A stretch of DNA of 64,000 bases, taken from positions 1,360,260 to 1,424,259 of the forward strand of contig NZ_QXDC01000002.1 in assembly GCF_003550065.1 (NCBI RefSeq), written 5' to 3'. This DNA comes from Hephaestia caeni (GTDB lineage Bacteria > Pseudomonadota > Alphaproteobacteria > Sphingomonadales > Sphingomonadaceae). Below are positions 1-8,052 of the stretch, one piece after another; within the stretch, counting starts at the first letter, position 1, and every line of letters starts with the position of its first letter. The translations under genes were made by a program, and so were the position numbers. A model generated the notes under the pieces. The model ran no database searches. It was given only the letters and a program-made list of their open reading frames with translations, and was not told where the DNA came from.

Positions 1-193
1 CACGATAGCCGGATCAGCTCCCAGGTTGCCCGTGATCAATCCCCTCCTTGCCGCCTGACTGCGGGGCGCGAATCCCTATGCCGTCAACCCCGTTCGGGGT
101 TCGCCCTGCGCTGCGCTTCGGTGACGGCGGGCCACGGCCCCTCCGATGGGCGACACCGGGGAATGGTCCCTGGGCAACCCAAGGAGATTTGAC

Positions 194-514
194 ATGGCTA
201 TCGTTGCGACCCTCACCGTGAAGCCGGACGGCACGATGGACGGCAATCTGACCACCCTCAACGTCACGGCGCCGATCACGATCATCCGCAATGCGCGCAA
301 GATGAAGGACAACGACCCCGACTGGCGCGTCCTCAGCCGGAAGAACGGCTTCGAACTCGGGGCGGGCTGGGATCGCTCGTCCCAGAGCACCGGCGTCGAA
401 TACACCTCGCTCTCGCTGTCGGCGCCGGAGTTCGGGACGATCTACGCCAATATCGCCAACGCGCCCGGCGACGACCCGACGAAGAAGGTCGCGATCTGGA
501 ATCCGCCGGCCTGA
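194..514 (+). CDS. DUF736 family protein (copy 1)
   Basis: This 106-aa protein has the DUF736 pattern: a short hydrophilic N-terminal beta segment (MAIVATLTV), a central NARKMKDNDPDWRVL segment and a C-terminal part reading SLSAPEFGTIYANI. DUF736 proteins of about 100 aa are a hallmark of alphaproteobacterial ICEs and conjugative plasmids; their molecular role is unknown. I chose the ATG at 194 because AAGGAG lies just upstream (181-186). The window has two more copies (3066-3377 and 7705-8049), and all three are in the conjugation half. It is probably cytoplasmic, with no signal peptide or membrane segment visible. Confidence 0.85.
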   Translation: MAIVATLTVKPDGTMDGNLTTLNVTAPITIIRNARKMKDNDPDWRVLSRKNGFELGAGWDRSSQSTGVEYTSLSLSAPEFGTIYANIANAPGDDPTKKVAIWNPPA

Positions 515-582
515 CGCGCCGATCTCGGCCCCATCGCAAGATGGGGCCGCCTTCTTGTCACCTCTTGCTGAAAGGCAACGAC

Positions 583-891
583 ATGAGCCGTCACCCCGTC
601 ATCGTCCGCTCGGCCGATCGCACCGACGACAATGCCATCATCGGCTTCGATCCCCCGATGCGGACCTATTTCCTCCAGGCGTTCGAGGATCCGGCGACCG
701 AACAGCCGCGCCTCTGGCTCGGCACGCGCTTCGACCAATATCCCGATCTCGCCTCGCTCATTGCCGCTGCCGGCGAACAGGGCTTCGATATCGAGACGCT
801 CGACGACGAAATCCTTGTCGACATGGCGCGCGAAGCAGCACAACCGCGCGGCCGCTCGCTGATGGAGCGCCTCGGCTGGCCGCTCTCCTGA
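583..891 (+). CDS. hypothetical ICE protein
   Basis: This is a 102-aa acidic soluble protein starting MSRHPVIVRSADRTDDN and ending in MERLGWPLS. No catalytic motif, signal peptide or membrane segment is visible. It follows the first DUF736 gene by about 70 nt in the same direction and probably shares its transcript. AAAGG sits upstream of the ATG. I recognise no family beyond its typical place among short accessory genes of Trb-type ICEs. Codon use matches the neighbours, which supports a real gene. Confidence 0.6.
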   Translation: MSRHPVIVRSADRTDDNAIIGFDPPMRTYFLQAFEDPATEQPRLWLGTRFDQYPDLASLIAAAGEQGFDIETLDDEILVDMAREAAQPRGRSLMERLGWPLS

Positions 892-940
892 TGCGCCAGA
901 ACTGCCGGGGCGGCTGGACGGCCGCCCCGACAGCCATGCT

Positions 941-1216
941 TCAGCCGTTCAGCCGGTCCTTCACCGCTTTCGCAGGCGCGAAGGTCAACTTATTCGACGC
1001 CGCGATCTTGATCGTTTCGCCGGTCGCCGGGTTACGCCCGTCGCGCGCCTCGGTGCGCTTCACCTTGAACTTGCCGAACCCCGACAGCGCGATCTCGTCG
1101 CCCTTGGTCGCGGCGGCGGCGATCGCGGCGAACATGTCGTCGACATATTTGCGGGCATCGGCCTTGGTGATGCCGTTGGACGCGGCGAGCGCCTCGGCGA
1201 GATCGTTATTGTTCAC
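941..1216 (-). CDS. HU/IHF family DNA-binding protein
   Basis: A 91-aa HU-type histone-like protein. It shows the family sequence: N-terminal helices (NNNDLAEALAASNGITKADARKYV), the GFGKFKVKRTEARDGRNPATGE arm region, and a C-terminal AKAVKDRLNG helix. Members form dimers that bend DNA, which may aid excision, replication or transfer of the element. The GTG at 1216 is preferred because AGGAG lies about nine bases upstream and the N-terminus then matches the family; the longer frame upstream adds an unrelated extension. It is transcribed opposite to its neighbours. Confidence 0.88.
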   Translation of the reverse strand: MNNNDLAEALAASNGITKADARKYVDDMFAAIAAAATKGDEIALSGFGKFKVKRTEARDGRNPATGETIKIAASNKLTFAPAKAVKDRLNG

Positions 1217-1624
1217 GCAATCTTGCTCCTGTTCAGTGACCCCCGCACCCTGAAACCTGCTCGGCCCCACACGCGGGGGGTGTTGCCATATCAGCCTCCT
1301 CTGCCTTGTCACGCCTGCATCCCCGTCAGGCGCGGGCCACGGGCGGCAAGCGGGCGCAATGGAGCTTCATCACCACTCCGAATCCGTCGGGGCATCCGGC
1401 AGCGCAGAGCGGCAAAACTGCACCGGTCGGATGAACCGGACCATCCGCGTCGCAAGCGCTGTTCCCCTGACGGAAGCCTGACCTCGGCCAATCAACCCGT
1501 AAAGGGTCCGCTACGCGAGGCGTGCGGCCGCGCCCCGAGGGGCGCGGTGATTGCGGCCAGCCTTCCGCCCTGGGGGCGCCTGCCGAGCGGGAATGGTCCC
1601 GCTCCACCGACAGGAGCCGTTCCC
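1217..1624. other. gene-free interval
   Basis: About 400 bases without a convincing gene. It must hold the promoter of the HU gene (leftward) and of the small gene at 1625 (rightward). The end has GGGAATGGTCCC, resembling GGGGAATGGTCCC ahead of the first DUF736 gene (near 159-171). This could be a shared leader or operator motif of the element, but the match is short. Confidence 0.4.
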
Positions 1625-1789
1625 ATGCCGCTCACCACCGCCCAGAAGCTCGCCTGGAATCTCGCGCGCACGTTGATGAAGGTCATTGTCCTGGTCCGGA
1701 CCGACGACGGCTATTCCGTGATGCCGTGGGACGAGTTCGACGGCAACGATGCGCAGGTCGTGCGCGAATATGACCCCTTTCCCGGTTGA
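1625..1789 (+). CDS. small hypothetical protein (54 aa)
   Basis: A 54-aa protein, MPLTTAQKLAWNLARTL at the N-terminus and EYDPFPG at the end. CAGGAG lies at a good distance upstream of the ATG. No known domain is recognised. An acidic C-terminal half (DEFDGNDAQVV) follows a basic amphipathic N-terminal helix. Its place among short ICE genes and the ribosome binding site support it; the length leaves doubt. Confidence 0.5.
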   Translation: MPLTTAQKLAWNLARTLMKVIVLVRTDDGYSVMPWDEFDGNDAQVVREYDPFPG

Positions 1790-1924
1790 TCGGCGCGTCA
1801 ATCCGCTTTCCCGATCGAGAAGAATCCGGTTTCGCTCGATCGCCCGCGGCGCTATCCTGCCAGGACATAGCGCTGTGGAGGAGGTGGCAGGCGCGTCCAA
1901 CTTTTCGTCAGAGAAGGACGCTCT

Positions 1925-2380
1925 ATGACCATCATTCTCATCCTCGGCGTCTTCGCCGGTCTTTACATGCTGTGGCTGGTGTTCAGCCTCGCGATCTATG
2001 CGCTCCCGTTCTGGGCCGGTGTGACGACTGCCTTCTTCATGCACAACCACGGCCAGGGCCTGATCGCCTCGATCCTCGGCGGCTTCGGGGTCGCCATACT
2101 CGTGCTCGCAGGCGGTCAGGTGCTGTTCTCGACGGTGCGCTCGCCGCTCGCGCGCCTCGGCCTCGCGCTCCTTTACGCCGTCCCGGCCGGGATTGCCGGC
2201 TACCACGCCGTTTACGGCATCGGCAGCATGGCGATCGGCGCCGGAGCTATAGTGACGATCCTGAGCTGGATCGGGGCCTTTGTCATCGCAGCCGCCGCGT
2301 GGCGGCGGCTCACCACGCTGGACGTCGCGACATCACCGACCCAGCCGACAGCGACACCGTCGGTCACCACCTCGATCTAG
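1925..2380 (+). CDS. hypothetical inner-membrane protein
   Basis: A 151-aa protein made almost wholly of hydrophobic segments. I see about four membrane helices, for example MTIILILGVFAGLYMLWLVF, the stretch around GFGVAILVLAGGQVLF, LALLYAVPAGIAGY and IGAFVIAAAAW, then a Thr/Pro-rich tail. GAGAAGGACGCTCT stands before the ATG. No family is recognised. In this position of an ICE such proteins could belong to the envelope side of transfer or to exclusion, but nothing in the sequence proves it. Confidence 0.6.
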   Translation: MTIILILGVFAGLYMLWLVFSLAIYALPFWAGVTTAFFMHNHGQGLIASILGGFGVAILVLAGGQVLFSTVRSPLARLGLALLYAVPAGIAGYHAVYGIGSMAIGAGAIVTILSWIGAFVIAAAAWRRLTTLDVATSPTQPTATPSVTTSI

Positions 2381-3065
2381 CATAACCGGGATTCGGTCGG
2401 ATTTCGCCGCCGCGGGTTCCGACCGTGTGGCGCGTGGCGAAAACCTGCTCAGGATATCCGCGTGTTTCGCCGGCGACCGTCCTCGGGTTAGACAACCATG
2501 CCGCGGCGAGGCGGGCCACGATCCTGATCCGGTTGAATTGATCGTCCATGCCACCACAGTAGCGCATAGATCGAAGCTCCCATATCGATCACGCCGGCTG
2601 ACGATCGCAAGCGACCTCGCTGCGGGCGAGGGTCCGTTCCACGCCGATCACGACATCGCCGACACCACCTTACGGAGGACTTGTCGCCGTGACGCCCCTT
2701 ACGTCCGCCGCAAAACGACATTGCCTGACCGTGTCGACGTGACAACCTCGCCGCGGAGTTCGCACGAACCACCCTTACGCGTCGACCATCGCCAGCGCCG
2801 CCGCCTCATCCCGCGCCACGCCAAGGCGGTCTCGTATCGATGCGCTTAATGCCGTCAGGGTCGCTGACGCTCGCCCGGCTTGCCGCAACAGCGCGGGACC
2901 GAACTTTCTTCCCCCGGCGTGCCGCCGTTCCTCGCGAGACAAGAAAGCCCGGCCCACGCCGTCCTCCGCTTCGCTCCGGGCCTTCGGCTGCAGCGCCGTT
3001 CGCCTGCCGACCTGACCAGCGCATCGAGACCGCAATGGCGCGGCTCGAAACGAAAGGAACAGCAC
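2381..3065. other. gene-free interval before second DUF736 gene
   Basis: Some 680 bases in which open frames exist on both strands but none has convincing protein character or a ribosome binding site. The last 200 bases are GC-rich with several short inverted repeats and lead into the DUF736 gene at 3066, so they may form a structured leader. No RNA gene is recognised. Confidence 0.4.
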
Positions 3066-3377
3066 ATGGCCAAGATTGGCACCTTCAAGAAGGTTTCGGG
3101 CGAACTCCGCGGCGAGATCGCCACCCTCACCATAAAGGCCAAGTCGGTCCGCATCGTCCCCGAGGCGGAAGTCACCGGCAACAATCCAACCCATCGGATA
3201 TTTGTCGGCGACGTCGAGATCGGCGCGGGATGGCCGAAGCGCACCAATGACGAGCGCCCCTTCCTCTCGCTCAAGCTCGACGATCCCAGCTTCGTCGGTC
3301 CGATCTACGCGCAACTGTGGGACGGCGACGACGGGGACTTCAACCTGACCTGGACGCGGCCCGCCCGCCGCGACTGA
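3066..3377 (+). CDS. DUF736 family protein (copy 2)
   Basis: A 103-aa DUF736 protein: MAKIGTFKKVSGELRGEIATL at the start, a VGDVEIGAGWPKRTN middle and PSFVGPIYAQLW near the end, the most typical of the three copies here. GAAAGGAA precedes the ATG. DUF736 genes are widespread companions of Trb-type ICEs in alphaproteobacteria, and their function is unknown. It lies upstream of the DUF2285 regulator and HTH genes. No targeting signal is seen. Confidence 0.9.
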   Translation: MAKIGTFKKVSGELRGEIATLTIKAKSVRIVPEAEVTGNNPTHRIFVGDVEIGAGWPKRTNDERPFLSLKLDDPSFVGPIYAQLWDGDDGDFNLTWTRPARRD

Positions 3378-3509
3378 TCTTCACCCCCTCCGCCGGCCCT
3401 GGCCGGCGGAGCCTCCCCCTTTCTGGGGATGCCACTCCCCAGAACATGGCATGGAACGACACCCGTCCGGCGACCAATCTCATTCCCCCACGCGAGAGAG
3501 GGGTCGCGG

Positions 3510-4287
3510 ATGCAGCAAGAAGAACAGACCGCCGCGCGACCAAGCGCTCTCGACCTTGCCGGGTTCGCACAGGAATTCCTCCGCCGCAACGCCGACTATC
3601 GGGCACAATATCGTGAGCTGATGCGCCATCCTGCGGACTCCACCTCCTTGATGGCGCCGGAGGTAATGGCCCGGCGATGGGGCCTCTCCTTTCCCGTGCG
3701 ACCCCGACGTCTTCGCCGCTGACAAGCCGGCGCTGTGGCTCGCGGCCATCGCGCCGAGCACGATCATTCTCGATGCCACGCCGCCGGGCTTCGCCGCGGC
3801 GGTGCCGGTCGACCTCGCTGACTGGCCGATCATCCTCAACGACCGGACTCTCACCAGCGGTCGCCATATTGTGCTGGGCGATATCGACGGCCCGCATCGG
3901 CTCTGGATCCGCGACATCGTTGCCGGCCAGCCGCTCGCCTATGTCGTCGTGCGGGACGGCGCGCTGCCGTTACGTCTCGCCGCCCTCCAGCGCTTCGACC
4001 GGCGGCTCGCTGGTGCGCCGCCGGCGAAATTGCCGCCGGGCTTCCAGCCGACGCCGTTTCAGCGCCGCCGCCTGTCGATGCTCCTCGCGATCCTGGACGC
4101 ATCGCTCGATCGCGCCGGCTCACCGTCCACGACCCATGATATCGCGCGACGCTACGTCTATCCGGGGATGACGATCGGGCGCGGGTCCGAATGGAAATCG
4201 TCGGCCGAACGCCGGCGCACCCAGCGCCTGATCGACGAGGCCTTCGCGCTGATGCGGGGAGGATATCGCACGTTGCTGCGCGGCTGA
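3510..4287 (+). pseudogene. DUF2285-type transcriptional regulator, frameshifted
   Basis: Two adjoining frames together read as one protein of about 258 aa. The first (from ATG 3510) gives an AGFAQEFLRRNADYRAQY motif and WGLSFP. The second continues CDPDVFAADKPALW and carries the DUF2285 part, ending in EAFALMRGGYRTLLRG. The join needs removal of one base near 3696 (ccc-g-tgc); as given, the first frame stops at 3722. Either the gene is broken, the base is a sequencing error, or both parts work as separate products. Intact relatives are DNA-binding proteins of ICE regulation regions, next to an AlpA-like HTH gene and repA as here. Confidence 0.7.
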
Positions 4288-4414
4288 GACGCGCGGTGCG
4301 ACAAAAAGCCGCGCCTCGAAATAGCCGCTCCGCCTGATCCAGCCCCGTCCGCCACAGCGCTCCAGCCCCGTTCACGTTGCCCGTGCGGCATCTCGTTCAC
4401 TCTGGAGCATCCTC

Positions 4415-4678
4415 ATGGACACGCCACCGCCCCGACCGACAGCCCATTATCTGAAAACGCCCGATGCGGCGCTTCATCTCGGTCTCAGCCCCAAGACGCT
4501 GGAAAAGCATCGCGTCTATGGAACCGGCCCCGCCTACCACAAGCTCGGCGGCAGTGTCGTCTATACCGTGGAAGCTCTCGACGCATGGGCGAAGCTCGGT
4601 CTGCGCCGGTCGACCTCCGATCCGGGGACGGGCGTCTGCCTTCCCGCCAAGCCCCGCAACGGTCCGGTTCGGCGCTGA
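4415..4678 (+). CDS. AlpA/excisionase-like helix-turn-helix protein
   Basis: An 87-aa protein with a winged-helix/MerR-like HTH: YLKTPDAALHLGLSPKTLEKHRVYGTGP followed by a wing and VYTVEALDAWAKLGLRRST. Such proteins bind DNA in phages and ICEs as excisionase-type or regulatory factors. GGAG lies upstream of the ATG. It sits between the DUF2285 gene and repA, the usual order in these elements, and likely controls the replication or transfer genes. Basic C-terminal tail; no membrane segment. Confidence 0.8.
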   Translation: MDTPPPRPTAHYLKTPDAALHLGLSPKTLEKHRVYGTGPAYHKLGGSVVYTVEALDAWAKLGLRRSTSDPGTGVCLPAKPRNGPVRR

Positions 4679-4682
4679 CGCA

Positions 4683-5579
4683 ATGCGTGCTCCCCCGTCT
4701 CGCTTATCGGCGACAAACCGCAGCGAACGCGGTCAGCTCGACCTGTTCCGCTCGATCCCCGGCACCGTCGCCGCGCGCGACGCGCAGGATCTCATGGCGT
4801 GGCCGTTCTTCAGCCTCGCCAAATCCCGCCGCACCGCGCCGATCGATTTCCGGATGGGCGCAACATGGATCTCGGTGGAGGCCGTGCCAGAACATGGCAT
4901 GGCAACGATCTGGGACGCCGATGTCCTGATCTGGGCGGCCAGCCAGCTTGTCGGCGCGCGCGATGCGGGCGCCCCGACCTCGCGCCTCATGGCGACCACC
5001 CCGCACGAAATCCTCACGTTCATCGGACGCGGCACCGGGCGCGACAATTACGACCGGCTGAAGGCCGGGCTCGACCGGCTCCAGGCGACGACCGTGGCGA
5101 CCTCGATCCGCCAGCAGCATCAGCGCCGCCGGCATCGTTTCTCATGGATCAACGAATGGCAGGAACGGCTCGATCCCCATGGGCGGCCGCAGGGCATCGA
5201 GCTGATCCTCCCCGACTGGTTCTACGCCGGCGTTCTCGATCGATCGCTGATCCTCACGATCGATCGCACCTATTTCGACCTGACCGGCGGGCTTGAGCGC
5301 TGGCTCTATCGCATCGTTCGCAAGCACGGCGGGCGACAGGCCGGCGGGTGGAGCTTCGACTTCGCTCACCTCCACTTGAAGTCCGGCGTGCTCTCCCCGT
5401 TCAAGCGGTTCGCGTTCGAGCTGCGCGCGATCGTCCGCCGCCAGCCGCTCCCCGGCTATACGCTGTCGATCGAGCACGCCTTCGGCCGTGAGCGTCTCAA
5501 TTTCGCGCCGCTGCCGACCGATACCCTCGCGGCGGCAATGCGGCGCGTCCGGCTTCCGGCCGGGGACGGACAGTCATGA
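4683..5579 (+). CDS. repA: replication initiator protein A (RepA-like)
   Basis: A 298-aa protein of the RPA (replication initiator protein A) type found on alphaproteobacterial plasmids and ICEs. Recognisable parts are QLDLFRSIPG near the N-terminus, AWPFFSLAKSRRT, the segment LIWAASQLVGAR, PHEILTFIGRGTGRDNY, the arginine-rich QQHQRRRHRFSWI and the LERWLYRIVRKHGG region. It would bind repeats near the origin and start replication of the excised circle. The start at 4683 is five bases after the HTH gene stop. Three direct repeats immediately downstream (5582-5647) are candidate binding sites. Confidence 0.82.
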   Translation: MRAPPSRLSATNRSERGQLDLFRSIPGTVAARDAQDLMAWPFFSLAKSRRTAPIDFRMGATWISVEAVPEHGMATIWDADVLIWAASQLVGARDAGAPTSRLMATTPHEILTFIGRGTGRDNYDRLKAGLDRLQATTVATSIRQQHQRRRHRFSWINEWQERLDPHGRPQGIELILPDWFYAGVLDRSLILTIDRTYFDLTGGLERWLYRIVRKHGGRQAGGWSFDFAHLHLKSGVLSPFKRFAFELRAIVRRQPLPGYTLSIEHAFGRERLNFAPLPTDTLAAAMRRVRLPAGDGQS

Positions 5580-5581
5580 CG

Positions 5582-5647
5582 GTCGTCCTATCGGGAACCG
5601 CCGGAGTCGTCCGATCAGGAACCGCCGGGTCGTCCTATCGGGAACCG
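5582..5647. repeat. three direct repeats, candidate iterons
   Basis: Three near-identical units begin at 5582, 5606 and 5629 with the core GTCGTCCTATCGGGAACCG (the middle unit has two changes). The spacing of 24 and 23 bases is close to two helical turns, as expected for initiator binding sites. They begin three bases after the repA stop. An AT-richer stretch follows (about 5690-5730), which would suit an origin. This is inference from position and layout. Confidence 0.55.
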
Positions 5648-5796
5648 ACATGTGCCATAACCTGCGGAAATCGCTGGCCGAATCCGTGCTCTTATAACCA
5701 TGCTAATAGAATAGAATCCTTCGGATTCCTTCTAACGGATCGCGACCAGCGTCGCGCGCCGGTCGTCCGCCCCCATCGCCGCGCATGGAGGACGCG

Positions 5797-6567
5797 ATGA
5801 CGGTGCTGGTCGGCGATTGCCGCGCGATCATGCCCGGCCGCGCGCCGTTCGACATGATCCTTGCCGATCCGCCCTATGGCGATACCTCGCTCGGCTGGGA
5901 TCGGCGTGTCGAGGGCTGGCTCGCGCTCGCCCAGGCCGCGCTTCGACCATCGGGTTCGCTCTGGCTGTTCGGATCGCTGCGAAGTTTCCTCGCCATCGCG
6001 GCTGACCTACGCGCGTCCGGCTTTCGCTACGCGCAGGAGATCGTCTGGGAGAAACAGAACGGCAGCGCCTTCCATGCCGATCGCTTCAAACGCGTCCACG
6101 AGCTGGTCGTGCAATTCTATCGCTCGGATGCGCGCTGGGAGGGCATCTATAACGTCGTCCAGACCACGCCCGACGCCACCGCGCGGGTCGTGCGCCGCAA
6201 AACGCGTCCACCCCATACCGGCCAGATCGAGCGCGGCTATTATGCCAGCGAAGATGGCGGTCCGCGTCTGATGCGCTCGGTCATCTACGCGCGAAACTGC
6301 CATGGACGCGCGATTCATCCGACCGAGAAGCCGGTCGGCCTGATCGAGATCCTGATCCGCACCAGTTGTCCGCCGGACGGGCTGATCGGCGACTGGTTCG
6401 CCGGTTCCGGCAGCGCCGGCGAAGCCGCGCGCGCGACCGGCCGGCGCTATCTCGGCTGCGAGATCGACCCGGCGATGGCCGCGCTCGCCAACGCGCGGAT
6501 CGCTGCCACGCTGCCGTTCGGCGCCGCGTCGCCATCCTGCCAACCACGCATCGGAGAACCATCGTGA
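5797..6567 (+). CDS. site-specific DNA methyltransferase (beta-type)
   Basis: A 256-aa DNA methyltransferase. The catalytic motif DPPY lies near residue 25 (ILADPPYGDTSLGWD) and the AdoMet-binding FAGSGSAGEAARATGRRYLGCEID motif near residue 205, so the motif order is catalytic first, as in beta-class N6-adenine/N4-cytosine enzymes. HPTEKPVGLIEILI is also typical. The ATG at 5797 has GGAGG five bases upstream, better than the ATG at 5785. No endonuclease gene is nearby, so it is probably an orphan enzyme protecting the element. The stop overlaps the next start (GTGA). Confidence 0.87.
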   Translation: MTVLVGDCRAIMPGRAPFDMILADPPYGDTSLGWDRRVEGWLALAQAALRPSGSLWLFGSLRSFLAIAADLRASGFRYAQEIVWEKQNGSAFHADRFKRVHELVVQFYRSDARWEGIYNVVQTTPDATARVVRRKTRPPHTGQIERGYYASEDGGPRLMRSVIYARNCHGRAIHPTEKPVGLIEILIRTSCPPDGLIGDWFAGSGSAGEAARATGRRYLGCEIDPAMAALANARIAATLPFGAASPSCQPRIGEPS

Positions 6568-7082
6568 CCGTTTCACGCCCCGACCGGCGCGCGCGCGTCG
6601 CTGATCCCCACGCAGTGCGCGGCGCGATGACCGACGTCGAACTGATCTGGATCGTGCAGCGTCTTGAACACCGGATTCGCTTCGGCCGTATCGCCGGCAA
6701 GCGGATTATCACGCCCCGCACGCGGATCGTCTCGTTCCTTCCGGGCGCGGTGTTCGCCTTCACGCGCTGGTCATCGAACGATTACGGCACGGTCCATTCG
6801 CGCATCGATATCCTGCGCGCGACGAGTCTCGGTGAGGCCTATACCACCGCGCCGTTCGTGCGACCGGGCGGCGAACTCCTGCTTTCATTGCAGGGATCGG
6901 CCAAGGTCGGCGCCGCGCTGGCCGCGATCAATGCGATCGAAGCGGCGGGGCTCGACCCTTGCGATGCCGCGCCCGATCATTGGCGTCACCTTCATAACCG
7001 GATCTCGGCGGGGGAAGCGGCACGGCCCTATACCGCCGAACGGCACGCCGCATGGCTCAAGCGCAAGGCGCTGAACCAATGA
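6564..7082 (+). CDS. DUF2840 domain protein
   Basis: A 172-aa protein with the DUF2840 signature: VELIWIVQRLEHRIRFGR near the start, PGAVFAFTRWSSNDYGTVHSRIDILRA in the middle, and a C-terminal HRISAGEAARPYTAERHAAWLKR. DUF2840 genes lie in the transfer region of alphaproteobacterial ICEs, directly before the TraF-type peptidase; their role is unknown. The GTG at 6564 overlaps the methyltransferase stop, which suggests translational coupling. The stop overlaps the next ATG. Soluble, with no targeting signal. Confidence 0.85.
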   Translation: MTVSRPDRRARVADPHAVRGAMTDVELIWIVQRLEHRIRFGRIAGKRIITPRTRIVSFLPGAVFAFTRWSSNDYGTVHSRIDILRATSLGEAYTTAPFVRPGGELLLSLQGSAKVGAALAAINAIEAAGLDPCDAAPDHWRHLHNRISAGEAARPYTAERHAAWLKRKALNQ

Positions 7083-7636
7083 GCGCGCGCGCGTCCGCCG
7101 CCGTGCTGGCGCTGGCCGGCCCTGCATTCGCCTCGATGTTCGTAGCCACGGCGCTGTTGTCGCCGCACCCGCGGTTGGTGTGGAACGCCAGCGCCAGCGC
7201 GCCGATCGGGCTCTATGCGATCGCTGTCGATGGCCCCTTCAAGTCCGGCGATCTTGTCGCAATCGATACGCCCGAGCCCTTGGCGACGTTCCTCGCGCGT
7301 CGCCGCTACCTGCCAAGGGACGTGCCGCTGCTGAAGCATATCGCCGGCGTGCCGGGGCAGATCGTCTGCCGCTCGCGGCGCACCGTCACGATCGACGGCA
7401 AGAGGATCGGTGACGCGCTGGCGCGCGATCGTGCCGGCCGCGTGCTGCCGGTCTGGCGCGGCTGCCACCGGATCGTCGCGGGCGAATTCTTGCCCATGAA
7501 CGCGCGCGTCCGCGACAGCTTCGATGGCCGATATTTCGGCGTCCTCCCATCGGGTCGCATCATCGGTCGCGCCATCCCCGTGTGGACCGACCCGCATGAC
7601 ACCGGCCGCTTCGCTTGGCGCGCGCCGGCGCGCTGA
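7079..7636 (+). CDS. traF: S26 family signal peptidase, conjugative TraF type
   Basis: A 185-aa membrane-anchored serine protease of the S26/TraF family. The N-terminal helix (residues 7-27) is the anchor. NASASAPIGLY carries the likely catalytic Ser, and PLLKHIAGVPGQIVC the general-base Lys. In RP4-type systems TraF processes and cyclises the TrbC pilin; a TrbC candidate lies at 16028. The start overlaps the DUF2840 stop (ATGA). The C-terminus has SFDGRYFGVLPSGRIIGRAIPVW, which is typical. Confidence 0.88.
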   Translation: MSARASAAVLALAGPAFASMFVATALLSPHPRLVWNASASAPIGLYAIAVDGPFKSGDLVAIDTPEPLATFLARRRYLPRDVPLLKHIAGVPGQIVCRSRRTVTIDGKRIGDALARDRAGRVLPVWRGCHRIVAGEFLPMNARVRDSFDGRYFGVLPSGRIIGRAIPVWTDPHDTGRFAWRAPAR

Positions 7637-7704
7637 ACGCTCTCCATCGGCGGGAGCGGTGCCCGCCAATGGCATCCCCAGCACCACCGCACAGGAATGT
7701 AATC

Positions 7705-8049
7705 ATGCCGGAAATCGGTCGATTCACACGCGACGGCGACACCTTCGCCGGCAGCATCGAAACCCTCACCTTGTCCCGCCGCATCGTCATCCTGCCGGCG
7801 CAGCCGTCCGATGCCGAGAACGCGCCGGACTATCGCGTTCATGCCAGCGACGACGACCGGACCGAGCCGGGCGCGGAGATCGGCGCGGCATGGAAACACA
7901 CGGGGGAGCGCGCGGGCGAGTATCTCGCGTTGCAGATCGACGACCCGGCGTTGGCGGAACCGATCCGCGCCAACCTGTTCCACGACCACGTCCGGAATGA
8001 CTGGTCGCTACGCTGGTCGCGGCCGCGCGATTACGCCGAGAAGGACTGA
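7705..8049 (+). CDS. DUF736 family protein (copy 3)
   Basis: A 114-aa DUF736 relative: MPEIGRFTRDGDTFAGSIETL, then ENAPDYRVHASDDDR, GAEIGAAW and DPALAEPIRANLF. It is more diverged than the two upstream copies. ACAGGAA precedes the ATG. It sits between the TraF-type peptidase and the lytic transglycosylase, where a DUF736 gene is usual in this ICE family. No function is known. Confidence 0.85.
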   Translation: MPEIGRFTRDGDTFAGSIETLTLSRRIVILPAQPSDAENAPDYRVHASDDDRTEPGAEIGAAWKHTGERAGEYLALQIDDPALAEPIRANLFHDHVRNDWSLRWSRPRDYAEKD

Positions 8050-8052
8050 TCG

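Noticed and set aside
3439..4902. 16-base direct repeat CCAGAACATGGCATGG at 3439 and 4887
   Set aside because: A match of this length is expected about once by chance in a window of this size, and one copy is inside repA coding sequence.
5576..5800. Open frame through the iteron-like repeats
   Set aside because: The protein is composed of the repeat translation and has no family character; the repeats are better explained as binding sites.
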